From assembly GCA_025353435.1 (NCBI GenBank), contig JANXQR010000394.1, positions 1 through 12,940 of the forward strand: a DNA stretch of 12,940 nt, read 5' to 3'. The stretch is from Acidobacteriota bacterium. GTDB taxonomy: Bacteria; Acidobacteriota; Terriglobia; Terriglobales; Acidobacteriaceae. The translations under genes were made by a program, and so were the position numbers. Under the pieces are notes generated by a model. That model saw only the letters and a program-made list of their open reading frames with translations. It was not told the DNA's origin and searched no databases. Below are positions 9,801 to 12,940 of the stretch, piece by piece. Numbering within the stretch: position 1 is the first letter of the stretch; the number at the start of each line of letters is the position of its first letter.

Positions 9801-10408
9801 AAGCCCATTGGAACCTGGATAGACGGATGCGTACCCGATTCAAGCAGGTAAGTGCCGGCGCGCAGATTGTTCCAGGTAAGTGAAACCGTTTGCCCCGCGG
9901 TAACTTCCGTCCCGAACGAGCGAACGCGCGCGCCTTGAGCGGGCGGCGTGAATGGAGCTGCCGCCGCACCAGCAATTGGCCACGTCGTAGTTGTGTCAGT
10001 CGAATGCGAGGGACTGGGTGTGGTGGTGCGCTTGGTAACATCGCCAAGTCCGCCGCCAAGCTGGCCAGCAATCATGATCGAGGTGGGAATGCTGTTGCTG
10101 TTCGCAAATGAAAGATTGTTGGTCAGGTTAATCTGCAGAGTCGACCCAGTCACCGCCCTGATGACTATGGGAGACCATGCGGTTGCGCTGGGGTTTGACG
10201 CTGCGCAAGTCGCCGTGGAGCCGCCAACGGCGGCGCCGCACGTGTAACCCCACATCGGCACACTCGTCCCATCAGGCAATGAGGCGTTCGTAGCTCCGGC
10301 AGCAAGATTGATCTGCTGCTGGGCTGTTGCAATTCCCGCTCCGAGCAGGAGAACAGTAGCAACATGCACCGTCTTATTCATAAATGTCTTGAGATAGTTG
10401 GTCTGCAT
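890..10408 (-). CDS. Giant secreted protein: degenerate cupredoxin pair fused to SdrD_B-like, TIG, beta-helix and chitobiase-C-type modules
   Basis: A 3172-residue exported protein (roughly 320 kDa). The start is supported by AAGGAG seven bases upstream of the ATG. A signal peptide ends near ATA/Q (residue 29). Order of modules: cupredoxin-like domain 1 (about 30-211, with GTYLLESGTHPSIQVPMGLYG at its usual copper-loop position); cupredoxin-like domain 2 (about 232-436, with LYYLING and HMH at 337-339); cadherin-like/Big_9 domain (446-535); an Ig-like segment (to about 640); a Cys-rich region with several SdrD_B/carboxypeptidase-regulatory-like units (about 645-1888; e.g. LPVGKYVVEVVPPQGYEI at about 1567-1584); an IPT/TIG-like domain (about 1890-2012); a right-handed parallel beta-helix (about 2015-2815), ending in the choice-of-anchor Q-type YDFFGNSRPPSDNVDHLDIG; and four chitobiase-C-terminal-type repeats (2816-3170). 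The classic Cys-His-Met type 1 copper site is absent, so catalysis by this chain alone is unlikely. No LPXTG, PEP-CTERM or autotransporter barrel is visible. It lies 14 bases after a cupredoxin-pair gene whose N-terminal domain it resembles, suggesting duplication followed by accretion of surface modules. I infer a cell-surface or matrix partner or scaffold of the neighbouring oxidase. Confidence 0.93.
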   Translation of the reverse strand: MQTNYLKTFMNKTVHVATVLLLGAGIATAQQQINLAAGATNASLPDGTSVPMWGYTCGAAVGGSTATCAASNPSATAWSPIVIRAVTGSTLQINLTNNLSFANSNSIPTSIMIAGQLGGGLGDVTKRTTTPSPSHSTDTTTTWPIAGAAAAPFTPPAQGARVRSFGTEVTAGQTVSLTWNNLRAGTYLLESGTHPSIQVPMGLYGVLIVTNAPAATAGTETAAGTAYPGIAYDADVPMVFGEIDPVQNNAVSAAVSTLGFSETKVWSGQVGGCGNPASTTYLTCYPPVVNYSPLYYLINGVAFNRSAASASLFSTSPAATIGGTGKVLVRLVNAGSHMHVPSIVNSTTTIVVPPLANNVTKTMNGMGLIAEDGNLAPGVTHVQNEVFMAAGKTFDVMVNATAAASPALAVYDRELSLSANKINRDAGMLAYVGVNSAIVPITASGVAATANADTYNSVVAGQTLTVSDSGKGVIANDINIFGVKVLTAPTKGTLTLNPDGTFTYVANVGWTGGDSFQYCGNGAITGAACATVTLGEATLETASNITVPGLTFNSKLATYIKIPSPGLIAGATDAAGYPLTVVTSSVSGTGFATLLPDAAGGFTATVAPHPGASAVATFTFQAQNSQGVKSSPATLVTVNFPAPNGPAVTVKDPKSGAVLTDYRWIIEEDRTFYQDPNCTTNPPTGNCISKNAPAGFGGAANITPILGTNFHTSDMPYVAQGCTGSLSCEAGQKMVDPTTGNHVYAICDEGNGVCRPDPNQTTGSGKTPIDPDQITLDPTKRYYISVLPGDAANDFNTANTSNNCANGQTDPSCGHTMGGAPVSFAAGALAGASPNPVTVLVEQAPFPTAVLSLAVFEDDFPLNGEQDAGGGVDALSPQEPGLGDFNVIMWDAMGGSGDFTGQMTYDMFNQPLSNSLDGTIDPATGLNSCAITKQSSGGITGTITVCPKYESDGKTRSPLAGQGVVKNLMPGRYSIQAIPGADRIARGENWLQTNTLDGQKAHDSFLRIGEPSYFQEFGPASYHVNIGFANPAIINARLPGVCGGTDVNVTPGLGVPMNCGNTVMGKVTLERMSRTPDERLYSSGSHDELAFTQCYISVGDPDGEDFAFTTCDKDGNFKIAGLPTGSWRLTTFDQWNDVLVDGLSTPIGLQAPTAGANLPCPGPGTTTTVCDMGDIAATQWQADVYTRTFIDKTGTGVSNTDDPGIPLINTTVRYRDGSMANNLATDMNGTANFNETFPLFNWYVVEADTTRYKNTGTHTVYDAGGPADGSVACGQPGYPKCGTSTIGHLMANTYETTPLPALLSVPGSIYCADADCSGQSIQTAPTSRSGTNPNSTGRIDNPWFGGVEGWQGFSGQSNFIEFGKEPYVAGENGGIKGHVVYASTRPFDDPQMLVQTQWESLVPHVTMNLYQEGFAADGVTPTLTKVDTTSTTSWDDYAQGFHLGPDGITMVPNMNCPGQITSDLFYFSLYNQPEYLDLYSNVEHGNANATVPMPFNAQYKCYDGMHNWNELQPAVYDGMYSFPSVTSRDPISGKPNGTNCTICQNKGSVSAAPTLPATDLYYGLPQLPVGKYVVEVVPPQGYEIVKEEDKNILIGDNFIAPANQEFGGLGDIFIIPDQAQIASGYNQFNAQNPTNGLGAGQNNGIVPGFTPEPTWPCVGETHIVPDYISLFPQSAEVAPFAGSTRHLCDRKEVTLNDQAGAIAKFYIYTSVHKASKFTGVITDDFTSEFDPFSPQFGEKFAPANVPISVKDWTGAEISRVYSDWWGDYDGMVYSTWEVNPPNPTGYAPNMMVMCMNDKGPIAGPNNTKVTDPLYQGQYSQFCYELPFMPGQTDYLDTPVVPTAAFSAGYNHPDCNYPDATPAIARVDGDGSGGGPWASAPGKAMTITALGDQTVNNYGFSGPAATTAPFNQKTITRHYGFGACSLTSGACTNGAGVTIGGVKATIQSWSDTSITITVPTAVAKCTVQQQAQFGGPGSGSTPQNGLSFASCGELVITAATGQQSIDAVNITIGGKAPTYVGGTISPMTPTSTGTLQQTIDAALPGDLIIVPPGTYSEMLLMWKPVRLQGVGAATTTIDANTQPAGKMDPWRRQVACLFGIAINGTPISATNVYDSTSTFTCSTAMNFAIDRLPLEAVVGWDATLNGNLAQLLQEPTLMGAYEGAGITVLGKGVDFHTTDPTVIWGSDTFPTQATLLTTNDCHDGTNPFPSNFLCNPSSIDGLTITDASQGGGGLFVHGWNHNLQIANNRVYGNIGTLSGGIEIGQGEFPPQNVQGNTTAGAPGSCVTNLANNVQQPYCFNLNVNVHNNAVTANQSIGDELFSATPAGAGGVSFCSGSDYYKFNYNWICGNMSTGDGGGLAHLGFSYNGDIEHNSILFNQSLNPTIPTNGGGVILMGTPDSDPVCGLAADADCPPGLSDGVGPNLVFNANLLQGNAAEAGSGGGLRLQGINGTELTNFPTNSKQWYAPLVTNNIIVNNVAGWDGGGISVEDAVIPQIINNTISSNDSTATAGVLFNTLGAPLASTQSQPGLSGQITSATTSASQPAGLVVTAHSIPMVAALNGLTLTCPSSNPNCGLFSSPTLANNVFWQNRSFYIGVGSTNATYQQNIVTLFNRTGTNLITQSTTGQCVNGSSFWDLGVRGDTAPGTHSVTLSGVNLQLAPTYSILTNSNGTSAIEQGHGSNNLTANPNFISQYCNGSRTPPEFKKSTFNVPPGISDATVPNPIFNLTPAATVDEGNNWINMTWGPLSLVNPVTNVQLANYSPNVGSPVVQKIPTSEAAYAQNFSVLQYDFFGNSRPPSDNVDHLDIGAVETKTTAAPVFSLAAGTYHTQQTLFLTDATPGAVIYYTYTTNGTTPTTSSTVYNASTGITINQTGTVEAIAQAPGYAVSLISSKAYIYTPPAPAPSFSLAGGNYSTPQTLILTDTVAGGAAIYYTYTPGGTVPTSASTPYTGPITINKTGIVEAIAYPTNTAAFFTSGVSNKSYTYVAALNAPTINPTSGIIATGANRSITLTDPANAALAGFAMYYTTDGSTPSTTAGGSTHLYSGVFNITSATATTITVKALATATGFPASTVTTSGTFTFEPQLAAPNFLLSNAAAVKSGTVLKFGAVPAGVTIYYTTNGSNPVVGSPNTTVYNPATGVPLTQVGVEWIHAITVVAGDLSGASNKIYLVTP
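899..1963 (-). repeat. Four tandem chitobiase/beta-hexosaminidase C-terminal-type domains
   Basis: The C-terminus of the giant protein (residues 2816-3170) holds four units of about 84-92 residues: 1715-1963, 1454-1705, 1166-1441 and 899-1150. Each begins AP-x-(F/I) and carries a YYT-x-(D/N/G)G(S/T)xP core (IYYTYTTNGTTPTT, IYYTYTPGGTVPTS, MYYTTDGSTPSTT, IYYTTNGSNPVVG) followed by a T(V/I)xAIA-like strand. Units 1 and 2 are the most alike and also match at DNA level around the YYT codons, suggesting the more recent duplication. In known proteins this is a non-catalytic beta-sandwich, so it does not imply chitin hydrolysis. It ends right at the stop codon and may serve as a spacer or as a carbohydrate/wall-binding stalk. 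Confidence 0.85.
1964..4366 (-). other. Right-handed parallel beta-helix segment of the giant protein
   Basis: Residues about 2015-2815. The entry (GTLQQTIDAALPGDLIIVPP followed by GTYSE and RLQGVG) is the usual opening of pectate-lyase/NosD-type beta-helices, and many coil-like units follow with N-N-x-(I/V) and GGG(L/I/V) turns (NLQIANNRVYGN, GGGLAHLGFSYNGDIEHN, GGGVILMG, GGGLRLQG, TNNIIVNN, GGGISVEDA, IINNTISSN). The end, DFFGNSRPPSDNVDHLDIG, matches the choice-of-anchor Q style cap. No catalytic set of a polysaccharide lyase could be identified, so a structural or adhesive role is more likely than an enzyme. Confidence 0.85.
4373..4741 (-). other. IPT/TIG-like Ig domain of the giant protein
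   Basis: Residues about 1890-2012 contain VTIGGVKATIQSWSDTSITI, a typical TIG strand pair, interrupted by a Gly/Ser/Gln-rich loop (QFGGPGSGSTPQNG) and ending in VNITIGG. Cysteines at about 1923, 1930, 1964 and 1990 could form disulfides. It bridges the SdrD_B-like region and the beta-helix. Confidence 0.65.
4745..8476 (-). other. SdrD_B/carboxypeptidase-regulatory-like, Cys-rich middle of the giant protein
   Basis: Residues about 645-1888 form repeated prealbumin-like or Cna_B/SdrD_B-like units, seen from phrases such as AVFEDDFPLNGEQDAGGGVD, CDKDGNFKIAGLPTGSWRLT, TDDPGIPLINTTVRYRDGS, TDMNGTANFNETFPLFNWYV and LPQLPVGKYVVEVVPPQGYE. Acidic Asp-rich loops (GEQDAGGGVD, DFTSEFDPFSP, RVDGDGSGGG) suggest calcium binding. 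Cysteines are numerous and often in near pairs, as in disulfide-stabilised exported proteins. A CTIC at 1540-1543 is followed by Gln, so it is not a haem site. Unit boundaries are approximate. Confidence 0.65.
8804..9073 (-). other. Cadherin-like / Big_9-type domain of the giant protein
   Basis: Residues about 446-535 read like the common bacterial 'DsYsv-G-tL-GVlaND-GtltlnpDGtftY-G-DsFqY' module: ADTYNSVVAGQTLTVSDSGK, GVIANDINIFG, KGTLTLNPDGTFTYVANVGW and GDSFQYCGNG. This calcium-associated adhesion-type domain joins the cupredoxin pair to the large C-terminal region. Confidence 0.8.
9101..10321 (-). other. Copper-ligand-poor cupredoxin pair at the N-terminus of the giant protein
   Basis: Residues about 30-436. 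Domain 1 shares with the upstream 532-residue protein the opening PDG(S/T)xV..WGYxC, the LTNNL strand and the loop SGTHPSIQVPMGLYG (compare SGTQGDLQVEMGLFG). The Cys and the His-x-His pair of a type 1 / type 3 copper loop are missing. Domain 2 has LYYLING and then HMH at the place where HPFHEH sits in the upstream protein, and its C-terminal loop (KINRDAGMLAYVGV) has no His. At most one histidine-methionine site could remain. Confidence 0.8.
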
Positions 10409-10425
10409 CTCTGTTCTCCTTGCTA
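10409..10425 (-). promoter_or_regulatory. Ribosome binding site of the giant gene, adjoining the previous stop
   Basis: AAGGAG, then AACAGAG, then ATG. The motif lies within the 14 bases between the TAG of the 532-residue gene (10423-10425) and the ATG of the giant gene. This decides the start codon and implies translational linkage. Confidence 0.85.
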
Positions 10426-12021
10426 GTTAGCTTCGTCGATGACGAATTCCCGGGAATCGATCAACATCATCATCATCATTCCGCCGGGAAATACGTTATT
10501 GGTTGTAATCTCGCGCTCATTGTGGGAATGCCACATAAATGCGAAGCCACGTTCGCCGGATGGATTGGCTTGCGTGTTTGAAGGAAGAATGTTCGTGTTA
10601 GGCCCCGCCGAGCGGACTGTTGCATTCGGTCCGAGATAAGGAGTGCCCCCGTACCATGCGCCGTTAGTGAAGATTAGTGGGTTAGGCAGAGTTACAGGAC
10701 CGCCACCGGACACATCGCCGACCGGATTCACTTCGAGCGGCTTGTTATGGTCTTGGCACCACTCGTAATAGTTGATCGCCGTGGGTGCTGAGGTGTTGTA
10801 GCCATTCGCATCCGGCGTGCAAGTTAGAAGAGCGTTAGGGTCGGTCGACTTGGGACTGTGAGCGTACATATCCCAATTCAGTCCACGGCCCGTGAAGTAA
10901 AAGATACCGTCCATGGTCTGGCCGGGTGTGGTGGTCGTAGTAAAGAGTGGTGCACCAGCAAGGTCTTCGGCACTGGTCGCGCTCAGAATCATGTTCCCGT
11001 CACGCGCAAGGATGCGGACGTGGTTGGCATGTTCGTGGAAAGGATGCTGCCAGCGGCCCTGACCAATAATGCGCAGCAGAACCTGTTCGCCTGGATGCAT
11101 ATGTGGGTTGCCGTTATAGGGCTGATGCGGATACTCAACCTCGTAGTTGGCATCCATGTCGTCCGGCATAGAACGCCCATTGATCATGAAGTACGAAGGA
11201 TGATAGGGCTCTGTCGGCACCTCGAGGCTGCAACCGGCAGCTCCGGCGGTGCATCCAGTGCGCGCGGTAACCTGCGCCAGCGCCTGGGCATGGATGTTGG
11301 AATCCATTTCAGAGAACTGGAACAGATACTCGCGGTCATAGCAGGCCTTGTCATGGTCGAATGCAGCCGAAGACAGTCGGAAATCCGACTCCCCCCAATG
11401 CTTCTCTGCCGCAACGTTGGAGGCGTGAAGGCCTGTGGTGCAAGTCGTCGGTGGCGCGGACGGCAGCACGATCAGGGCGCCGAACAGGCCCATCTCAACC
11501 TGTAGATCGCCCTGAGTGCCACTGTAGTACGAGTGCGTTCCCGGTGATGAAGCGACAAATGTATAGGTCACGGAACCCGCGGGCGCAGCCTCCTGCGTCA
11601 GCAGGCCGGTAACGCCACTACTGGTCGTAACCTGAAATCCAGGAAACAGGATGGATGTGTTTCCCGCAGCGGTAGGCAGGTTATTGGTCAGTGTGACTGT
11701 AACGGTCTGCCCCTCGGTAACTACCATCGTCGGACCGGGCACCTGCATCGTGCCACAACTCGCGTCGTGCATCCCCGCCGGCACGAATGCCGGCGTGGAC
11801 CCTGTTACACATCCGTAGCCCCAGGAGTACACTGTGGAGCCGTCGGGCTGGTTCAGGAAGGCAGGTTGTGCTGTCAACAAAAACGTTGAAGCCGTGCCGT
11901 TCGTCGTGGTGATTCCGGGAGCAGCCGCGTAAGCCGTGGCCGCGAATGACGCCACTGTTCCCATAAGGAGCAGGAGCAGTCTTGTCTTACCTAACGCGCT
12001 TTTCATAAATGTCGGCTTCAT
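10423..12021 (-). CDS. Secreted two-domain cupredoxin / multicopper-oxidase-like protein
   Basis: A 532-residue exported protein. The start ATG has AGGAG seven bases upstream; a later in-frame ATG (codon 6) lacks one. The signal peptide has a Leu-rich core (RLLLLLMGTVASFAATAYA) and is probably cleaved after residue 32. Domain 1 (about 35-188) is a cupredoxin fold with WGYGC, a matching Cys near 89, LTNNLP, and the copper-loop position GTHSYYSGTQGDLQVEMGLF, which has lost the ligands. Domain 2 (about 230-525) has YFMINGRS, HMH (307-309), HPFHEH (326-331) and, near the C-terminus, WHSH (498-500) where classical oxidases have HCH; Ser replaces the type 1 Cys. It can therefore offer two His-x-His pairs to a trinuclear copper cluster but no type 1 site. 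This pattern is that of domain 1 in six-domain oxidases such as ceruloplasmin. The partner domain is probably in the upstream gene, 10 bases away. The tail reads GGMMMMML, a five-Met run. It could oxidise metal ions or organics as part of a complex; the substrate is unknown. Confidence 0.92.
   Translation of the reverse strand: MKPTFMKSALGKTRLLLLLMGTVASFAATAYAAAPGITTTNGTASTFLLTAQPAFLNQPDGSTVYSWGYGCVTGSTPAFVPAGMHDASCGTMQVPGPTMVVTEGQTVTVTLTNNLPTAAGNTSILFPGFQVTTSSGVTGLLTQEAAPAGSVTYTFVASSPGTHSYYSGTQGDLQVEMGLFGALIVLPSAPPTTCTTGLHASNVAAEKHWGESDFRLSSAAFDHDKACYDREYLFQFSEMDSNIHAQALAQVTARTGCTAGAAGCSLEVPTEPYHPSYFMINGRSMPDDMDANYEVEYPHQPYNGNPHMHPGEQVLLRIIGQGRWQHPFHEHANHVRILARDGNMILSATSAEDLAGAPLFTTTTTPGQTMDGIFYFTGRGLNWDMYAHSPKSTDPNALLTCTPDANGYNTSAPTAINYYEWCQDHNKPLEVNPVGDVSGGGPVTLPNPLIFTNGAWYGGTPYLGPNATVRSAGPNTNILPSNTQANPSGERGFAFMWHSHNEREITTNNVFPGGMMMMMLIDSREFVIDEAN
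10465..10479 (-). repeat. Five-unit ATG trinucleotide repeat coding for Met5
   Basis: CAT x5 on the plus strand encodes Met515-519 of the 532-residue cupredoxin protein, right after PGG and 15 residues past the HSH motif. The neighbouring cupredoxin gene has only GGLMT at the matching place, so the repeat may have expanded locally. Changes of whole units would stay in frame. Confidence 0.9.
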
Positions 12022-12034
12022 CGATGCTCTCCTA
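12022..12034 (-). promoter_or_regulatory. Ribosome binding site overlapping the stop of the upstream oxidase gene
   Basis: The minus strand reads TAGGAGAGCATCG before the ATG at 12021. The TAG is the stop of the upstream gene and also supplies the first bases of the AGGAG motif. Ribosomes ending on the first gene would be placed on the second, so the two products are likely made in linked amounts. Confidence 0.85.
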
Positions 12035-12940
12035 ATTGATGTGCACTTCTGTCATCAACCCGCCGAAGTTTTCCTGATCATTGGAAAGATGGTCGAGCTG
12101 AGGAGTGTAGAGGTAAAATACGCTGCCTGCAGGGAAATTAGCCGTGTTGCTGGCATCAAGAATCACGTCGAGCGATTCGCCACCGCCCAACGTGATGGAG
12201 TTAGTGAAATAGTCGAGGTTGTTGCCCGATTGGTCGCGAAGAAGCTTCGCATTGTAGCCAACCACGTGCATGGGAATGCCAAGCGAAGCCAGCGTTTGGT
12301 ATTCGGTCACGTCGAGGTCAGAGATGCGGAGCAGCGCCTTGCCACCGGCCGGAATGTTGATGATGGATGGAAGCGGCTGCGAGAAGTGGCTGCGACCGTC
12401 GGAACTCATCGTGGTCAGAGGTCCAGGTGTCACGGTGTCTGGATAGCTGCGGCCGTTCAACAGGAAGAATTTGTCCTTCATGTCAACGAAAGCTTCCGGG
12501 TTGAAGGTCATGCCCACAAAGTGGAAGTTAGGATCGAAGCCGTGAATCTGGAGCGGGTACTCAACGTCATACGCGGTCATGCCGTCGCCGTCGTTGTATG
12601 CGTACTTATAGGGCTGGTTGTAGTTGGGGTTGGTGGTCAATGAGCCAACTGTGTCGTTCTGCTGAACCGCGCCGGGACCAGTGAGAAGCGCGTCCGTCGT
12701 CGTGTTGGGAAGCACCGCGGTGCAGAGGATGTCAGTTGCAGGATTGCAAGCGGTGCGCAGGTCGCCATTTTGCCAGCCGAGAGCGGTGCGAAGGTTGGTG
12801 CCCACGTTAACGCGGTTCTGGCGGGGACGAACATAGATCTGTCCGACCATGCCCATCTGAAGGTGCTCGGGAGGCGTGATGTGGCAATGCCAGAAGTAGG
12901 TGCCGGCATCGGGCGCCAGGTAGTAGTAAGTGAAGCTGCC
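12032..12940 (-). CDS. Multicopper oxidase-type protein, C-terminal part (5' end off window)
   Basis: The frame is open to the window edge, giving 302 visible residues; the first in-frame ATG (12856) lies inside the copper motif, so the true start is outside. The visible part opens in a cupredoxin domain whose end reads AGTYFWHCHITPPEHLQMGM (visible residues 12-31). This is the HCH...H..M signature: the outer His pair for a type 3 copper, and Cys, His and Met for a type 1 copper. A final domain follows (about 75-300): it has KFFLLNGRSYPD, then GIPMHVVGYNAKLL where HPxHxH would be expected, and YTPQLDHLSNDQENFGGLMT at the C-terminal loop, so its copper ligands are mostly lost. The protein should be exported, but its signal peptide is not visible. 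It is the first gene seen of an operon with the two cupredoxin genes downstream. MofA/MnxG-like metal oxidases, laccase-like enzymes and copper resistance oxidases are all possible; the family cannot be fixed without the N-terminus. Confidence 0.9.
   Translation of the reverse strand, partial: GSFTYYYLAPDAGTYFWHCHITPPEHLQMGMVGQIYVRPRQNRVNVGTNLRTALGWQNGDLRTACNPATDILCTAVLPNTTTDALLTGPGAVQQNDTVGSLTTNPNYNQPYKYAYNDGDGMTAYDVEYPLQIHGFDPNFHFVGMTFNPEAFVDMKDKFFLLNGRSYPDTVTPGPLTTMSSDGRSHFSQPLPSIINIPAGGKALLRISDLDVTEYQTLASLGIPMHVVGYNAKLLRDQSGNNLDYFTNSITLGGGESLDVILDASNTANFPAGSVFYLYTPQLDHLSNDQENFGGLMTEVHIN

Noticed and set aside
10444..10461. Palindrome ATTCCCGGGAAT near the end of the 532-residue gene
   Set aside because: It lies in coding sequence for DSREFVID, is not followed by a U tract, and ribosomes reach the next gene 30 bases on. 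Chance is the simplest reading.
12032..12856. ATG at 12856 as the start of the upstream oxidase gene
   Set aside because: It falls inside the HCH...H..M copper motif and the frame stays open to the window edge, so it is an internal Met.

Overview
The window is dense coding DNA, and every convincing gene lies on the minus strand. By eye the G+C is in the high fifties. The extracellular modules present (chitobiase/beta-hexosaminidase C-terminal-type repeats, a 'choice-of-anchor Q' end on a parallel beta-helix, Big_9/cadherin-like, SdrD_B-like and IPT/TIG domains, all on Sec signal peptides) look most like an Acidobacteriota genome of the Terriglobia type. That assignment is inference from protein style; there is no rRNA or marker gene here. 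I see no tRNA, rRNA, CRISPR array, insertion sequence or integrase.

In transcription order (right to left) there are four genes. (1) A multicopper-oxidase-type protein, cut by the right edge of the window, with 302 C-terminal residues visible (12032-12940). (2) A 532-residue secreted protein made of two cupredoxin domains (10423-12021). (3) A giant 3172-residue secreted protein (890-10408). It begins with another cupredoxin pair, then runs through a cadherin-like domain, a long SdrD_B/carboxypeptidase-regulatory-like region, an IPT/TIG-like domain and a right-handed parallel beta-helix, and ends in four chitobiase-C-terminal-type repeats. (4) After about 245 bases containing a hairpin and a possible promoter, a small secreted protein of unknown family (113-643). 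Genes 1, 2 and 3 are separated by only 10 and 14 bases and have strong ribosome binding sites, one of them overlapping the preceding stop codon, so they should form one translationally linked operon. A possible start codon with a ribosome binding site at the left edge hints at a fifth gene.

The most interesting point is how copper ligands are shared out. Gene 1 keeps an HCH...H..M type 1 / type 3 copper signature in its first visible cupredoxin domain, but its last domain is empty. Gene 2 has an empty first domain, while its second domain keeps HPFHEH and HSH (the Cys replaced by Ser), the His pairs expected on the other side of a trinuclear copper cluster. The cupredoxin pair of gene 3 is clearly related to that of gene 2 but has lost nearly all ligands and is fused to more than 2700 residues of surface or adhesin-type modules. 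A reasonable reading is a multi-domain, MofA/MnxG/ceruloplasmin-like oxidase split over two or three polypeptides, with the giant protein acting as a cell-surface or matrix scaffold. The substrate (metal such as Mn(II) or Fe(II), or an organic) cannot be told from the sequence.
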